From Theodoxus fluviatilis (Eukaryota > Mollusca > Gastropoda > Cycloneritida > Neritidae), in contig JAWQFJ010017316.1 of assembly GCA_034096865.1 (NCBI GenBank), positions 5,001-69,000 on the forward strand: a DNA stretch of 64,000 bases. Direction: 5' to 3'. Shown here in pieces: positions 11,998 to 26,267 of the stretch (the stretch's first letter is position 1; each line of letters opens with the position of its first letter). A program made the translations under genes and the position numbers. The notes under the pieces are model-generated. The model had not been told where the DNA came from. It did no database searches and worked only from the letters and a program-made list of their open reading frames with translations.

Positions 11998-13545
11998 CGA
12001 CGTGGAGGGAGGAATGAGCACGGACGTGGAGGGACAAATAAGCACGGACGTGGAGGGAGGAATGAGCACGGACGTGGAGGGAGGAATGAGCACGGACGTG
12101 GAGGGAGGAATGAGCACGGACGTGGAGGGAGGAATGAACACGGACGTGGAGGGAGGAATGAGCACGGACGTGGAGGGAGGAATGAGCACGGACGTGGAGG
12201 GAGGAATGAGCACGGACGTGGAGGGAGGAATGAGCACGGACGTGGAGGGAGGAATGAGCACGGACGTGGAGGGACGAATGAGCACGGACGTGGAGGGACG
12301 AATGAGCACGGACGTGGAGGGACAAATAAGCACGGACGTGGAGGGACAAATAAGCACGGACGTGGAGGGACAAATAAGCACGGACGTGGAGGGACGAATG
12401 AGCACGGACGTAGAGGGACAAATGAGCACGGACGTGGAGGGAGGAATGAGCACGGACGTGGAGGGAGGAATGAGCACGGACGTGGAGGGACAAATAAGCA
12501 CGGACGTGGAGGGAGGAATGAGCACGGACGTGGAGGGAGGAATGAGCACGGACGTGGAGGGACAAATAAGCACGGACGTGGAGGGAGGAATGAGCACGGA
12601 CGTGGAGGGAGGAATGAGCACGGACGTGGAGGGAGGAATGAGCACGGACGTGGAGGGAGGAATGAGCACGGACGTGGAGGGACGAATGAGCACGGACGTG
12701 GAGGGACAAATAAGCACGGACGTGGAGGGAGGAATGAGCACGGACGTGGAGGGAGGAATGAGCACGGACGTGGAGGGAGGAATGAGCACGGACGTGGAAC
12801 GACGAATGAGCACGGACGTGGAGGGAGGAATGAGCACGGACGTGGAGGGAGGAATGAGCACGGACGTGGAACGACGAATGAGCACGGACGTGGAGGGAGG
12901 AATGAGCACGGACGTGGAGGGAGGAATGAGCACGGACGTGGAGGGAGGAATGAGCACGGACGTGGAACGACGAATGAGCACAGACGTGGAAGGACGAATG
13001 AGCACGGACGTGGAAGGACGAATGAGCACGGACGTGGAGGGAGGAATGAGCACGGACGTGGAGGGAGGAATGAGCACGGACGTGGAGGGAGGAATGAGCA
13101 CGGACGTGGAGGGAGGAATGAGCACGGACATGGAGGGAGGAATGAGTACGGACGTGGAGGGAGGAATGAGCACGGACGTAGAGGGACAAATAAGCACGGA
13201 CGTGGAGGGAGGAATGAGCACGGACGTGGAGGGAGGAATGAGCACGGACGTGGAGGGAGGAATGAGCACGGACGTGGAGGGAGGAATGAGCACGGACGTG
13301 GAGGGAGGAATGAGCACGGACGTGGAGGGACGAATGAGCACGGACGTGGAGGGAGGAATGAGCACGGACGTGGAGGGAGGAATGAGCACGGACGTGGAGG
13401 GAGGAATGAGCACGGACGTGGAGGGAGGAATGAGCACGGACGTGGAGGGACGAATGAGCACGGACGTGGAGGGAGGAATGAGCACGGACGTGGAGGGAGG
13501 AATGAGCACGGACGTGGAGGGACGAATGAGCACGGACGTGGAGGA
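11998..13545. repeat. 24-bp minisatellite, about 64 copies
   Basis: The unit is GGAATGAGCACGGACGTG plus GAGGGA. Main variants are CGAATG, the linked double change CAAATA, and GAACGA. Since 24 is a multiple of three and the unit lacks stops in four frames, open frames of 687 codons (plus) and 495, 553 and 559 codons (minus) run through it. The plus frame would give an eight-residue repeat MSTDVEGG. I see no promoter, exon signal or domain outside the repeats, and the minus frames are equally open, so a noncoding minisatellite is the better reading. Confidence 0.93.
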
Positions 13546-13777
13546 GGGCGTGAGCGAAGAGCGAGGACAGCAGCCAGGAGGACGGGAAAGATCAAAGAAT
13601 CGCGGTGTCAAGGTAAATGCCAATAGCCAGCAGCTGGGGAGGTCTGCTTGTCTCCATGGAGTCCAGTCTTTGGCAGCAAGGATGGAGGGAGGTCATGGGG
13701 AGAGATCAATGGGAGAGGTCATGGGGAGGGAGATTCCTGAGTCTGGAACAAGTTCTGAAGGCCGTGAGAAAGATCAG

Positions 13778-13780
<3 letters not shown>

Positions 13781-13829
<49 letters not shown>
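13781..13829. repeat. (GA)n microsatellite
   Basis: About 24 uninterrupted GA dinucleotides. Confidence 0.97.
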
Positions 13830-13831
<2 letters not shown>

Positions 13832-14545
13832 ACAACACCTGTAGATGACACGTCAAGTTCAAAAGGCGCAAGAACTCTGTCAAGGTGAAGGCTGCATCTG
13901 TGATCAATTCTAAGTTAAAAATAGCTATGGAAGAACGTTTTCATTGGTTGTGGGAAAGGTAAGATAAGCAGAGTGTGGGTATGATGTGGCTGGGGTGGTA
14001 CGGCAAAAGGGGGGGGGGGATGTTGATTAGAGGGTGGGTGAGTGTGTGGATGCACTTAGGAAGGATGACAGAGATACAGAGAACGTTGTGGAGGCGAGTG
14101 CTGGAGGCAGATCAGCCTCAAAGGATGAGGCAGCACCAGGAATGTTGGCACACTTTGTGGTAACCGGGACGATAGCAGCGTCTCAAGAGAGGATATATTG
14201 GGAGATGACGCGAGTTGTTTTAAACTGGCGCCACCTGTCGGTGATTCAGTGCGATGACGCCCCGGCTGCTGGCAGCGTGCAGGAGGTCTGCCTGTCTCAT
14301 GTTTCTGCAGAGGTCTGCCTGTCTCATGTTTCTGCAGAGGTCTAGCGCCTTCTGTCACTCGTTATATTTACTGTGTCATGATTTTGCTTTGGGCCTTGAT
14401 TTTCCATGGCATTTTTCAGAACTCTTTTAAAGTTGATTTATACTATCACACTTTGGAGTGTTTGGGCGTGTCATTTGATATTTAACCATTACTTGGTTTC
14501 ATTACTCATTGGGTTAAAACAATGTCATACTGTAGAACAGTTTCG
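13830..14545. other. Single-copy spacer with one short duplication
   Basis: Unique sequence except for a perfect two-copy 27-bp direct repeat at about 14,284-14,342 (core GTCTGCCTGTCTCATG). No gene recognised. Confidence 0.55.
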
Positions 14546-14577
14546 TCATCGTCGTCGTCGTCGTCGTCGTCATCATT

Positions 14578-14665
<88 letters not shown>

Positions 14666-14684
14666 CCATCATCATTATCAACAA
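14546..14684. repeat. Compound (GTC)n(ATC)n trinucleotide repeat
   Basis: About 7 GTC/TCG units pass through a CATCATTATCATC junction into about 30 ATC units. The reverse complement has the same GAC-next-to-GAT arrangement as the tract at 57.5 kb. Confidence 0.97.
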
Positions 14685-16863
14685 ACGACAACACACGAGA
14701 AATACCAAAGAACAACAACAAACGACAAACAACAACAAACAACAAACAGCAAATACGCTGCATTCATAATTTTGATATAACTGTCCAACCGGGGCGGATA
14801 ACTGATTCCTGTCGAAAAGAAAGACTGCACTAAATCCGTGTTTGAGCTAGGGGGCATTGGAAATGTTGTGGCCACAGAGTCTCTCAAGTGTTCGTGTGCT
14901 AAAGCTCAGGAATGTCAGGGCACAGCAGCACATAGAGTATGGGAGCATAGCAGCACGTATTATGGTAGCATAGCAGCACATACACTATGGTGGAAAAGCA
15001 GCACATATACTATGGGGACATAGCAGCACATAGACTAGGGGGGCATAGCAGCACATATATTAGGGGGGAGGGGGGATAGCAGCACATAGACTATGGGGGC
15101 ATAGAAGCACATACACTATGGTGGAAAAGCAGCACATATACTATGGGGACATATCAGCACATAGACTAGGGGGGCATAGCAGCACATATACTATGGGGAC
15201 ATAGCAGCACATAGACTAGGGGGGCATAGCAGCACATATATTAGGGGGGAGGGGGGATAGCAGCACATAGACTATGGGGACATAGCAGCACATAGACTAT
15301 GGGGGCATAGCAGCACATAGACTAGGGGGGCATAGCAGCACATAGACTAGGGGTGCATAGCAGCACATAGACTATGGGGGCATAGCAGCACATAGACTAT
15401 GGGGGCATAGCAGCACATAGACTAGGGGTGCATAGCAGCACGTATACTATGGGGGAAGGGGGGCATAGCAGCACATAGACTATGGGGGGATAGCAGCACA
15501 TAGACTATGGGGGCATAGCAGCACATAGACTATGGGGGCATAGCAGCACATAGACTATGGGGGGATAGCAGCACATAGACTATGGGGGCATAGCAGCACA
15601 TAGACTATGGGGGCATAGCAGCACGTATACTATGGGGGAAAGGGGGCCATAGCAGCACATAGACTATGGGGGCATAGCAGCACATAGACTAGGGGTGCAT
15701 AGCAGCACGTATACTATGGGGGAAGGGGGCCATAGCAGCACATAGACTATGGGGGCATAGCAGCACATAGACTATGGGGACATAGCAGCACATAGACTAT
15801 GGGGGCATAGCAGCACATAGACTAGGTGGGGGATAGCAGCACTTGGCCTGGGGGGGGGGGGGTAGCAGCATATAGACTAGGTAGGGGATAGCAGCACATA
15901 GACTAGGTGGGGGATAGCAGCACAGATTATGGTAGCATAGCAGCACATATACTATGGGGGGATAGCAGCACATATTATGGTAGTATAGCAGCACATAGAC
16001 TAGGGGTGCATAGCAGCACGTATACTATGGGGGAAGGGGGCCATAGCAGCACATAGACTAGGGGTGCATAGCAGCACGTATACTATGGGGGAAGGGGGCC
16101 ATAGCAGCACATAGACTATGGGGGCATAGCAGCACATAGACTATGGGGGCATAGCAGCACATAGACTATGGGGGCATAGCAGCACATAGACTAGGGGTGC
16201 ATAGCAGCACGTATACTATGGGGGAAGGGGGCCATAGCAGCACATAGACTATGGGGGCATAGCAGCACATAGACTATGGGGGCATAGCAGCACATAGACT
16301 ATGGGGACATAGCAGCACATAGACTATGGTAGCATAGCAGCACATAGACTATGGGGGCATAGCAGCACATAGACTATGGTAGCATAGCAGCACATAGACT
16401 ATGGGGACATAGCAGCACATAGACTATGGGGGCATAGCAGCACATAGACTATGGGGGCATAGCAGCACATATACTATGGTAGCATAGCAGCACATAGACT
16501 ATGGGGACATAGCAGCACATAGACTATGGGGACATAGCAGCACATAGACTATGGGGACATAGCAGCACATAGACTATGGGAACATAGCAACACATAGACT
16601 AGGGGTGCATAGCAGCACATAGACTTTGGGGACATAGCAGCACATAGACTATGGGGGCATAGCAGCACATAGACTATGGGGGCATAGCAGTACATAGACT
16701 ATGGGCGCATAGCAGCACATAGACTATGGGGGCATAGCAGCACATATATTAGGGGGGAGGGGGGATAGCAGCACATAGACTATGGGGACATAGCAGCACA
16801 TAGACTATGGGGACATAGCAGCACATAGACTATGGGGACATAGCAGCACATAGACTAGGGGTG

Positions 16864-19753
16864 CATAGCAGCACATAGACTATGGGGACATAGCAGCACA
16901 TAGACTATGGGGACATAGCAGCACATAGACTATGGGGACATAGCAGCACATAGACTAGGGGTGCATAGCAGCACGTATACTAGGGGGAAGGGGGGCATAG
17001 CAGCACATAGACTATGGGGGCATAGCAGCACATAGACTATGGGGGCATAGCAGCACATAGACTATGGGGGGATAGCAGCACATAGACTATGGGGGCATAG
17101 CAGCACATAGACTATGGGGGCATAGCAGCACATAGACTAGGGGTGCATAGCAGCACATAGACTATGGGGGCATAGCAGCACATAGACTATGGTAGCATAG
17201 CAGCACATAGACTATGGGGACATAGCAGCACATAGACTATGGGGACATAGCAGCACATAGACTATGGGGACATAGCAGCACATAGACTATGGGGACATAG
17301 CAGCACATAGACTAGGGGTGCATAGCAGCACGTATACTAGGGGGAAGGGGGGCATAGCAGCACATAGACTATGGTAGCATAGCAGCACATAGACTATGGT
17401 AGCATAGCAGCACATAGACTATGGGGACATAGCAGCACATAGACTATGGGGACAAAGCAGCACATAGACTATGGGGACATAGCAGCACATAGACTAGGGG
17501 TGCATAGCAGCACGTATACTAGGGGGAAGGGGGGCATAGCAGCACATAGACTATGGGGGCATAGCAGCACATAGACTATGGGGGCATAGCAGCACATAGG
17601 CTATGGGGGGATAGCAGCACATAGACTATGGGGGCATAGCAGCACATAGACTATGGGGGCATAGCAGCACATAGACTAGGGGTGCATAGCAGCACATAGA
17701 CTAGGGGGAAGGGGGGCATAGCAGGACATAGACTATGGGGGCATAGCAGCACATAGACTATGGGGGCATAGCAGCACATAGACTATGGGGGCATAGCAGC
17801 ACATAGACTAGGTGGGGGATAGCAGCACATACACTATGGGAGCATAGCAGCACAGATTATGGTAGCATAGCAGCACATAGACTAGGGGGCAGGGGGCATA
17901 GCAGCACATAGACTATGGGGAGATAGCAGCACATAGACTATGGGGGCATAGCAGCACATAGACTATGGGGGCATAGCAGCACATAGACTAGGTGGGGGAT
18001 AGCAGCACATAGACTAGGGGGGCATAGCAGCACATAGACTATGGGGGCATAGCAGCACATAGACTATGGGGGCATAGCAGCACATAGACTAGGTGGGGGA
18101 TAGCAGCGCATAGACTAGGGGGGGATAGCAGCAAATAGACTAGGTAGGGGATAGCAGCACAAAGACTAGGTGGGGGATAGCAGCACAGATTATGGTAGCA
18201 TAGCAGCACATATACTATGGGGGGATAGCAGCACATATTATGGTAGTATAGCAGCACATAGACTATGGGGCCATAGCAGCACATAGACTATGGGGGCATA
18301 GCAGCACATAGACTATGGGGGCATATCAGCACATAGACTAGGGGGGCATAGCAGCACATAGACTATGGGGGCATATCAGCACATAGACTATGGTAGCATA
18401 GCAGCACATAGACTAGGGGGGGATAGCAGCACATAGACTACGGGGCCATAGCAGCACATAGACTATGGGGGCGTATCAGCACATAGACTAGGTGGGGTCA
18501 TAGCAGCACAGATTATGGTAGCATAGCAGCACATAGACTATGGGGCCATAGCAGCACATAGAATATGGGGGGATAGCAGCATATAGACTAGGTGGGGGAT
18601 AGCAGCACATATTATGGTAGCATAGCAGCACATAGACTATGGGGGGATAGCAGCACAGATTATGGTAGCATAGCAGCACATAGACTAGGGGTGCATAGCA
18701 GCACGTATACTATGGGGGAAGGGGGCCATAGAAGCACATAGACTATGGGGGCATAGCAGCACATAGACTATGGGAGCATAGCAGCACATAGACTATGGTG
18801 GCATAGCAGCACATATACTAGGGGGGCATAGCAGCACATAGACTAGGGGGCAATAGCAGCACGTAGACTATGGGGGGCATATCAGCACATACACTAGGTG
18901 GGGGATAGCAGCACATAGACTAGGGGGGCATAGCAGCACATAGACTAGGGGGGCATAGCAGCACATAGACTATGGGGGCATAGCAGCACATAGACTATGG
19001 GGGCATAGCAGCACATAGACTAGGGGGGCATAGCAGCACATAGACTATGGTGGCATAGCAGCACATATACTAGGGGGGCATAGCAGCACATAGACTAGGG
19101 GGCCATAACAGCACGTAGACTATGGGGGGCATATCAGCACATACACTAGGTGGGGGATAGCAGCACAGATTTTGGTAGCATAGCAGCACATAGACTATGG
19201 GAGGATAGCAGCACAGATTATGGTAGCATAGCAGCACATAGACTAGGGGGGAGGGGGGCATAGCAGCACATAGACTATGGGGGCATAGAAGCACATAGAC
19301 TAGGGGGGAATAGCAGCATATAGACTATGGGGGGATAGCAGCACAGATTATGGTAGCATAGCAGCACATAGACTAGGGGGGGGAAGGGGGATAGCAGCAC
19401 ATAGACTACGGGGGAGGGGGGATAGCAGCACGTAGACTATGGGGGATAGCAGCACATAGACTAGGTGGGGGATAGCAGCACATAGACTATGGGGGCATAG
19501 CAGCACATAGACTAGGGGGGAATAGCAGCACATAGACTATGGGGGGATAGCAGCACAGATTATGGTAGCATAGCAGCACATAGACTAGGGGGGGAAGGGG
19601 GATAGCAGCACATAGACTACGGGGGAGGGGGGATAGCAGCACGTAGACTATGGGGGGATAGCAGCACATAGACTAGGTGGGGGATAGCAGCACAGATTAT
19701 GGTAGCATAGCAGTACATAGACTATGGGGGGATAGCAGCACAGATTATGGTAG
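16864..19753. repeat. 2.89-kb higher-order block, copy 1
   Basis: Matches 19,754-22,643 at a constant offset of 2,890 bp (drifting by 1-2 bp where a G run changes length). The same sequence of variant units appears in the same order, including rare ones such as GCGCATAGAC and GGGGTCATAG. Confidence 0.9.
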
Positions 19754-22643
19754 CATAGCAGCACATAGACTATGGGGACATAGCAGCACATAGACTATGG
19801 GGACATAGCAGCACATAGACTATGGGGACATAGCAGCACATAGACTAGGGGTGCATAGCAGCACGTATACTAGGGGGAAGGGGGGCATAGCAGCACATAG
19901 ACTATGGGGGCATAGCAGCACATAGACTATGGGGGCATAGCAGCACATAGACTATGGGGGGATAGCAGCACATAGACTATGGGGGCATAGCAGCACATAG
20001 ACTATGGGGGCATAGCAGCACATAGACTAGGGGTGCATAGCAGCACATAGACTATGGGGGCATAGCAGCACATAGACTATGGTAGCATAGCAGCACATAG
20101 ACTATGGGGACATAGCAGCACATAGACTATGGGGACATAGCAGCACATAGACTATGGGGACATAGCAGCACATAGACTATGGGGACATAGCAGCACATAG
20201 ACTAGGGGTGCATAGCAGCACGTATACTAGGGGGAAGGGGGCATAGCAGCACATAGACTATGGTAGCATAGCAGCACATAGACTATGGTAGCATAGCAGC
20301 ACATAGACTATGGGGACATAGCAGCACATAGACTATGGGGACAAAGCAGCACATAGACTATGGGGACATAGCAGCACATAGACTAGGGGTGCATAGCAGC
20401 ACGTATACTAGGGGGAAGGGGGGCATAGCAGCACATAGACTATGGGGGCATAGCAGCACATAGACTATGGGGGCATAGCAGCACATAGGCTATGGGGGGA
20501 TAGCAGCACATAGACTATGGGGGCATAGCAGCACATAGACTATGGGGGCATAGCAGCACATAGACTAGGGGTGCATAGCAGCACATAGACTAGGGGGAAG
20601 GGGGGCATAGCAGGACATAGACTATGGGGGCATAGCAGCACATAGACTATGGGGGCATAGCAGCACATAGACTATGGGGGCATAGCAGCACATAGACTAG
20701 GTGGGGGATAGCAGCACATACACTATGGGAGCATAGCAGCACAGATTATGGTAGCATAGCAGCACATAGACTAGGGGGAAGGGGGGCATAGCAGCACATA
20801 GACTATGGGGAGATAGCAGCACATAGACTATGGGGGCATAGCAGCACATAGACTATGGGGGCATAGCAGCACATAGACTAGGTGGGGGATAGCAGCACAT
20901 AGACTAGGGGGGCATAGCAGCACATAGACTATGGGGGCATAGCAGCACATAGACTATGGGGGCATAGCAGCACATAGACTAGGTGGGGGATAGCAGCGCA
21001 TAGACTAGGGGGGGATAGCAGCAAATAGACTAGGTAGGGGATAGCAGCACAAAGACTAGGTGGGGGATAGCAGCACAGATTATGGTAGCATAGCAGCACA
21101 TATACTATGGGGGGATAGCAGCACATATTATGGTAGTATAGCAGCACATAGACTATGGGGCCATAGCAGCACATAGACTATGGGGGCATAGCAGCACATA
21201 GACTATGGGGGCATATCAGCACATAGACTAGGGGGGCATAGCAGCACATAGACTATGGGGGCATATCAGCACATAGACTATGGTAGCATAGCAGCACATA
21301 GACTAGGGGGGGATAGCAGCACATAGACTACGGGGCCATAGCAGCACATAGACTATGGGGGCGTATCAGCACATAGACTAGGTGGGGTCATAGCAGCACA
21401 GATTATGGTAGCATAGCAGCACATAGACTATGGGGCCATAGCAGCACATAGAATATGGGGGGATAGCAGCATATAGACTAGGTGGGGGATAGCAGCACAT
21501 ATTATGGTAGCATAGCAGCACATAGACTATGGGGGGATAGCAGCACAGATTATGGTAGCATAGCAGCACATAGACTAGGGGTGCATAGCAGCACGTATAC
21601 TATGGGGGAAGGGGGCCATAGCAGCACATAGACTATGGGGGCATAGCAGCACATAGACTATGGGAGCATAGCAGCACATAGACTATGGTGGCATAGCAGC
21701 ACATATACTAGGGGGGCATAGCAGCACATAGACTAGGGGGCAATAGCAGCACGTAGACTATGGGGGGCATATCAGCACATACACTAGGTGGGGGATAGCA
21801 GCACATAGACTAGGGGGGCATAGCAGCACATAGACTAGGGGGGCATAGCAGCACATAGACTATGGGGGCATAGCAGCACATAGACTATGGGGGCATAGCA
21901 GCACATAGACTAGGGGGGCATAGCAGCACATAGACTATGGTGGCATAGCAGCACATATACTAGGGGGGCATAGCAGCACATAGACTAGGGGGCCATAACA
22001 GCACGTAGACTATGGGGGGCATATCAGCACATACACTAGGTGGGGGATAGCAGCACAGATTTTGGTAGCATAGCAGCACATAGACTATGGGAGGATAGCA
22101 GCACAGATTATGGTAGCATAGCAGCACATAGACTAGGGGGGAGGGGGGCATAGCAGCACATAGACTATGGGGGCATAGCAGCACATAGACTAGGGGGGAA
22201 TAGCAGCATATAGACTATGGGGGGATAGCAGCACAGATTATGGTAGCATAGCAGCACATAGACTAGGGGGGGGGGAAGGGGGATAGCAGCACATAGACTA
22301 CGGGGGAGGGGGGATAGCAGCACGTAGACTATGGGGGATAGCAGCACATAGACTAGGTGGGGGATAGCAGCACATAGACTATGGGGGCATAGCAGCACAT
22401 AGACTAGGGGGGAATAGCAGCACATAGACTATGGGGGGATAGCAGCACAGATTATGGTAGCATAGCAGCACATAGACTAGGGGGGGAAGGGGGATAGCAG
22501 CACATAGACTACGGGGGAGGGGGGATAGCAGCACGTAGACTATGGGGGGATAGCAGCACATAGACTAGGTGGGGGATAGCAGCACAGATTATGGTAGCAT
22601 AGCAGTACATAGACTATGGGGGGATAGCAGCACAGATTATGGT
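19754..22643. repeat. 2.89-kb higher-order block, copy 2
   Basis: Differs from copy 1 at only a handful of sites by eye (for example one G run at about 20,238, CA versus AA at about 20,778, and GAAGCAC versus GCAGCAC at about 21,620). This implies a very recent duplication by unequal exchange, or an assembly duplication. Confidence 0.9.
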
Positions 22644-22795
22644 AGCATAGCAGCACATAGACTATGGGGGCATAGCAGCACAGACTAGGGGGGCATAGCA
22701 GCACATAGACTAGGGGGGAGGGGGGATAGCAGCACATAGATATGGGGGCATAGCAGCAGAAAGACTATGGGGGCATAGCAGCACGTAGACTATGA

Positions 22796-23658
22796 TTGAA
22801 CTCTCCTGCACTATGCAAGTTCCTCCTTAAGGAGCCACACAAGACGATATGGTAGAAGGTTTGTGGAACACAGCAGGCGCCGGGATGTCTGGACAACACG
22901 TGACCTCTCATGGGGACGCTGGGCAAGCACGCGGGACCAGGCCTGGCCAATCACGCAACACGACCTACGACGCCTCGGCATCCCAAACGCGCATGCGCGG
23001 AGTGGTGGGTGATAAATCACTGTCTCAGCTGATGGGTCACTCTGCCCGCTGGAAAGTGACCACGTGTTGAGTATGGTCAGTGTGCGTGCTGCGCATTTCA
23101 CAGTGCGCTTGATCAAGCTTTCACGTGATAGCTCCAGAGTGGTCTCGAAGCAAATATGTTTACGCATGCGCGTGTGACGTAGACACCTCATTTTACGGCA
23201 GTCTGCAAGGGGAATGTGCATTGGCGTCGACGTCACAGTTGAGATGGGAGATAACTGTATCTTAAAAGTGGATCTCACACCGGAAGGGTGTAGTTACGAC
23301 AGAAATTTGGAATCCTTGCAGAATGATTGCAGGCGTGGTGTTTGCCAAACGGACACAGCCCTCATCACATGCAAGCTTTCCATTGCGCGCTTTCTGTCAG
23401 GCCGGGTCAGGTCCAGATATACTTATTTCTGCCCAGGTCACCAGGAGATGTGAAAGCGAACAGACGTTGGTGAGGGTAGGAGCCTCAATGCTGTCAACGG
23501 CTCAAACCCATGCAGAACATCCCACGTAAACCCTTTCCACATCCACTAAAGTCTCTGTCGGTTGTGCTTAACAAACATTCACAGTCAGAATGAAGCCCAC
23601 ATGGGTTTTCCAAAGCTTTTTCTACTTCCCTAGTTTCTAAAACATGTCAGTGAAAAAC
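22796..23658. other. Single-copy spacer, no gene recognised
   Basis: Unique sequence. A 155-codon minus frame (22,811-23,278) overlaps shorter plus frames and has no recognisable domain, so it is not called. Confidence 0.5.
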
Positions 23659-24156
23659 ACAGAGGGGGAAAGCTTGCTGCCACACAGAAGGGGAAAGCTT
23701 GCTGCCACACAGAGGGGGAAAGCTTGCTGCCACACAGAGGGGGAAAGCTTGCTGCCACACAGAAGGGGAAAGCTTGCTGCCACACAGAAGGGGAAAGCTT
23801 GCTGCCACACAGAAGGGGAAAGCTTGCTGCCACACAGAAGGGGAAAGCTTGCTGCCACACAGAAGGGGAAAGCTTGCTGCCACACAGAGGGGGAAAGCTT
23901 GCTGCCACACAGAAGGGGAAAGCTTGCTGCCACACAGAGGGGGAAAGCTTGCTGCCACACAGAGGGGGAAAGCTTGCTGCCACACAGAAGGGGAAAGCTT
24001 GCTGCCACACAGAGGGGGAAAGCTTGCTGCCACACAGAGGGGGAAAGCTTGCTGCCACACAGAGGGGGAAAGCTTGCTGCCACACAGAGGGGGAAAGCTT
24101 GCTGCCACACAGAGGGGGAAAGCTTGCTGCCACACAGAGGGGGAAAGCTTGCTGTC
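23659..24156. repeat. 25-bp minisatellite with HindIII-type site, about 20 copies
   Basis: The unit core is GGGGAAAGCTTGCTGCCACA. AGAGG and AGAAG subtypes are interspersed. Each unit carries AAGCTT. All forward frames are open because 25 is not a multiple of three and the unit lacks stops. Confidence 0.95.
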
Positions 24157-25406
24157 AAGGTGAGAAACTCGATCGCGAGCTCGCCAGGGCTGTCTGGGTC
24201 ACTGGATTCAAAAGGGAAACTGCAACGACTTTGGAAAGGCCTCATTAAATTGTTGTTTTCTTTCCACGGAGTCTTAACGAGGCTACATCAAACGGCCGTG
24301 CGAGGAGTTTAGATGTGCATCGGTGCCGCCGACAGTTCCGCGGTCGATTGCTTTCAACAAGAAACAGGTCGCGGCAGGATGGTTGTGCTGTGAAAATGGA
24401 CACTTCCCTCGCTGCAGACAGACCCTGGCTGTAGAAGGGATGTCGGCGTGTAGAATTTCCTGGAACTCGGCCGGAAACCGGATACATGAAGTTAGCAAGT
24501 TGCAAAAAGCAGGATTTGTTATTTTGAAGAGGTCTGTGGCAACTCTGCGTGGTCAAACATCTTGCACTAACGTAGAGTTGCACTGGAACGACTGTGTCCA
24601 TTAGCATGGGCTAGACAGGAAGGAGAACTGGCACAGCCTGGTCCAAGCAACTCTCACAGCAACATGCTTCCCACAGCAACTCACGCTCCGGCTTTTTTCC
24701 ACACTTGATGATAGACTATCGTGGGCCGTATCTTAAAAGATTGTATACCGCACTTCTTTAATTGTCGCTAATTCTTTCCTGCTGTTTGAAGTGAAGGACT
24801 GACGCGGTCACCAGCGCACTTCTAATCATGGAAAAGCTGTTTTCTGTGAGGCAGGACAACCCGAGTCTCCAAGCTGCGTTCTTACTGGGCGTTGTCACCG
24901 AAGTGGCCGACGGCTGAGTGGACTTAGCGCGAGTTCGGCGACTGTTGCCTAGGAACAGGCCCTCGATACTGCCTCACTGCCAGCAGTGCTATCATATAGG
25001 TCACTTTGCGGCCTGGACTTGCATGACGCCCAAACAAACACGTGATCTTGTATGACCAATGGCACACTCCCAGTATAGCCCACGCAACGTCTATTTCAAA
25101 CTTGGGAGACATGCCAGACCCGAAGTAGGCCCAAGTTTTGACCTCTGAGAACGCATCTTTAACGCAAATGAAGACTTTAAAAATAAGTTTTTGGGGTTCC
25201 TAATGTTCTCTTTTCTTATAATGGGTATCACACACTAGTGCAGATTTCATTAATGTCAGATTTTTTTCAACACAAATGAATGGTTAATACAAATTAAGCG
25301 AAACCATTTTCTCTGTGTTTTTCCCAGAATTAAAGTGCAATCAATGCTACAAGCAGGTTGTCAATAGTCCGATCTTCACTTCTTGACCAACAGCAGAAAA
25401 AGAGGC
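24157..25406. other. Single-copy spacer, no gene recognised
   Basis: About 1.25 kb of unique sequence becoming A/T-rich after 25,130. A 120-codon minus frame and a 93-codon plus frame overlap at 24,245-24,607. Neither has a recognisable domain. Confidence 0.5.
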
Positions 25407-26032
25407 TGTGTGCCACACACTGATAGTTGTTACTGTGGATTCATTGACGCTCCCCTTTCCATCCATTCCTACAATCATACCACACACTGCCAGTTGTTAC
25501 TGTGGATTCATTGACGCTCCCCCTTTCCATCCATTCCTAGAATCATGCCACACACTGCCAGTTGTTACTGTGGATTCATTGACGCTCCCCCTTTCCATCC
25601 ATTCCTAGAATCATACCACACACTGCCAGTTGTTACTGTGGATTCATTGACGCTCCCCCTTTCCATCCATTCCTAGAATCATACCACACACTGCCAGTTG
25701 TTACTGTGGATTCATTGACGCTCCCCCTTTCCATCCATTCCTAGAATCATACCACACACTGCCAGTTGTTACTGTGGATTCATTGACGCTCCCCCTTTCC
25801 ATCCATTCCTAGAATCATACCACACACTGCCAGTTGTTACTGTGGATTCATTGACGCTCCCCCTTTCCATCATTCCTAGAATCATAGCACACACTGCCAG
25901 TTGTTACTGTGGATTCATTGACGCTCCCCCTTTCCATCCATTCCTAGAATCATACCACACACTGCCAGTTGTTACTGTGGATTCATTGACGCTCCCCCTT
26001 TCCATCCATTCCTAGAATCATAGCACACACAA
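25407..26032. repeat. 68-bp minisatellite, about 9 copies
   Basis: Unit cores are CACTGCCAGTTGTTACTGTG and CATTGACGCTCCCCCTTTCC. Copies are almost identical apart from CATACC/CATAGC/CATGCC and a 3-bp deletion in one copy near 25,870. Confidence 0.95.
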
Positions 26033-26267
26033 TCCTCGCGAGTCATTTGGGATTCCAGGGCGACCTTTCTCAACTTTCCAAAGCATTCCAGTGACGCCTG
26101 TTGACACTTGGCAGCCACGGAGACTGCACAGCAGCCAGTCGCTCCCTCGCCATGACGGACGCGGGCACTCTCCAGCTGCCGAGCGACTTTCATGGCGCAA
26201 TCAAACTGCGCTGGCGAGACCTGCCAGGGAAGACGTACTGCCAGACTGTCCCCAGCTGGAATTCTCG

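Larger units (their letters stand above)
14925..22795. repeat. Giant 25-bp minisatellite, over 300 copies
   Basis: The largest array in the window, about 7.9 kb. The core CATAGCAGCACATAGACTA is followed by a variable G-rich tail (TGGGGGC, TGGGGAC, GGGGTGC, TGGTAGC, GGTGGGGGA). Longer units with AAGGGGGG and shorter ones lacking CATAGA are interspersed. Minus-strand open frames of 60-86 codons are artefacts. The plus strand is strongly G over C in each tail. Positions 16,864-22,643 consist of two nearly identical 2.89-kb blocks. Confidence 0.97.

Noticed and set aside
11702..13888. Open frames of 687 (plus) and 495-559 (minus) codons over the 24-bp array
   Set aside because: All derive from the same 24-bp unit. 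Plus and minus are equally open, the flanking codons show no domain, and no splice or promoter evidence was seen.
14925..22795. Possible CRISPR-like array (regular 25-bp repeats)
   Set aside because: Units are head-to-tail without unique spacers, variants are shared between units, and the context is animal DNA with no cas genes.
22811..23278. 155-codon minus-strand open frame
   Set aside because: Competing frames on the plus strand, no domain, no exon signals.
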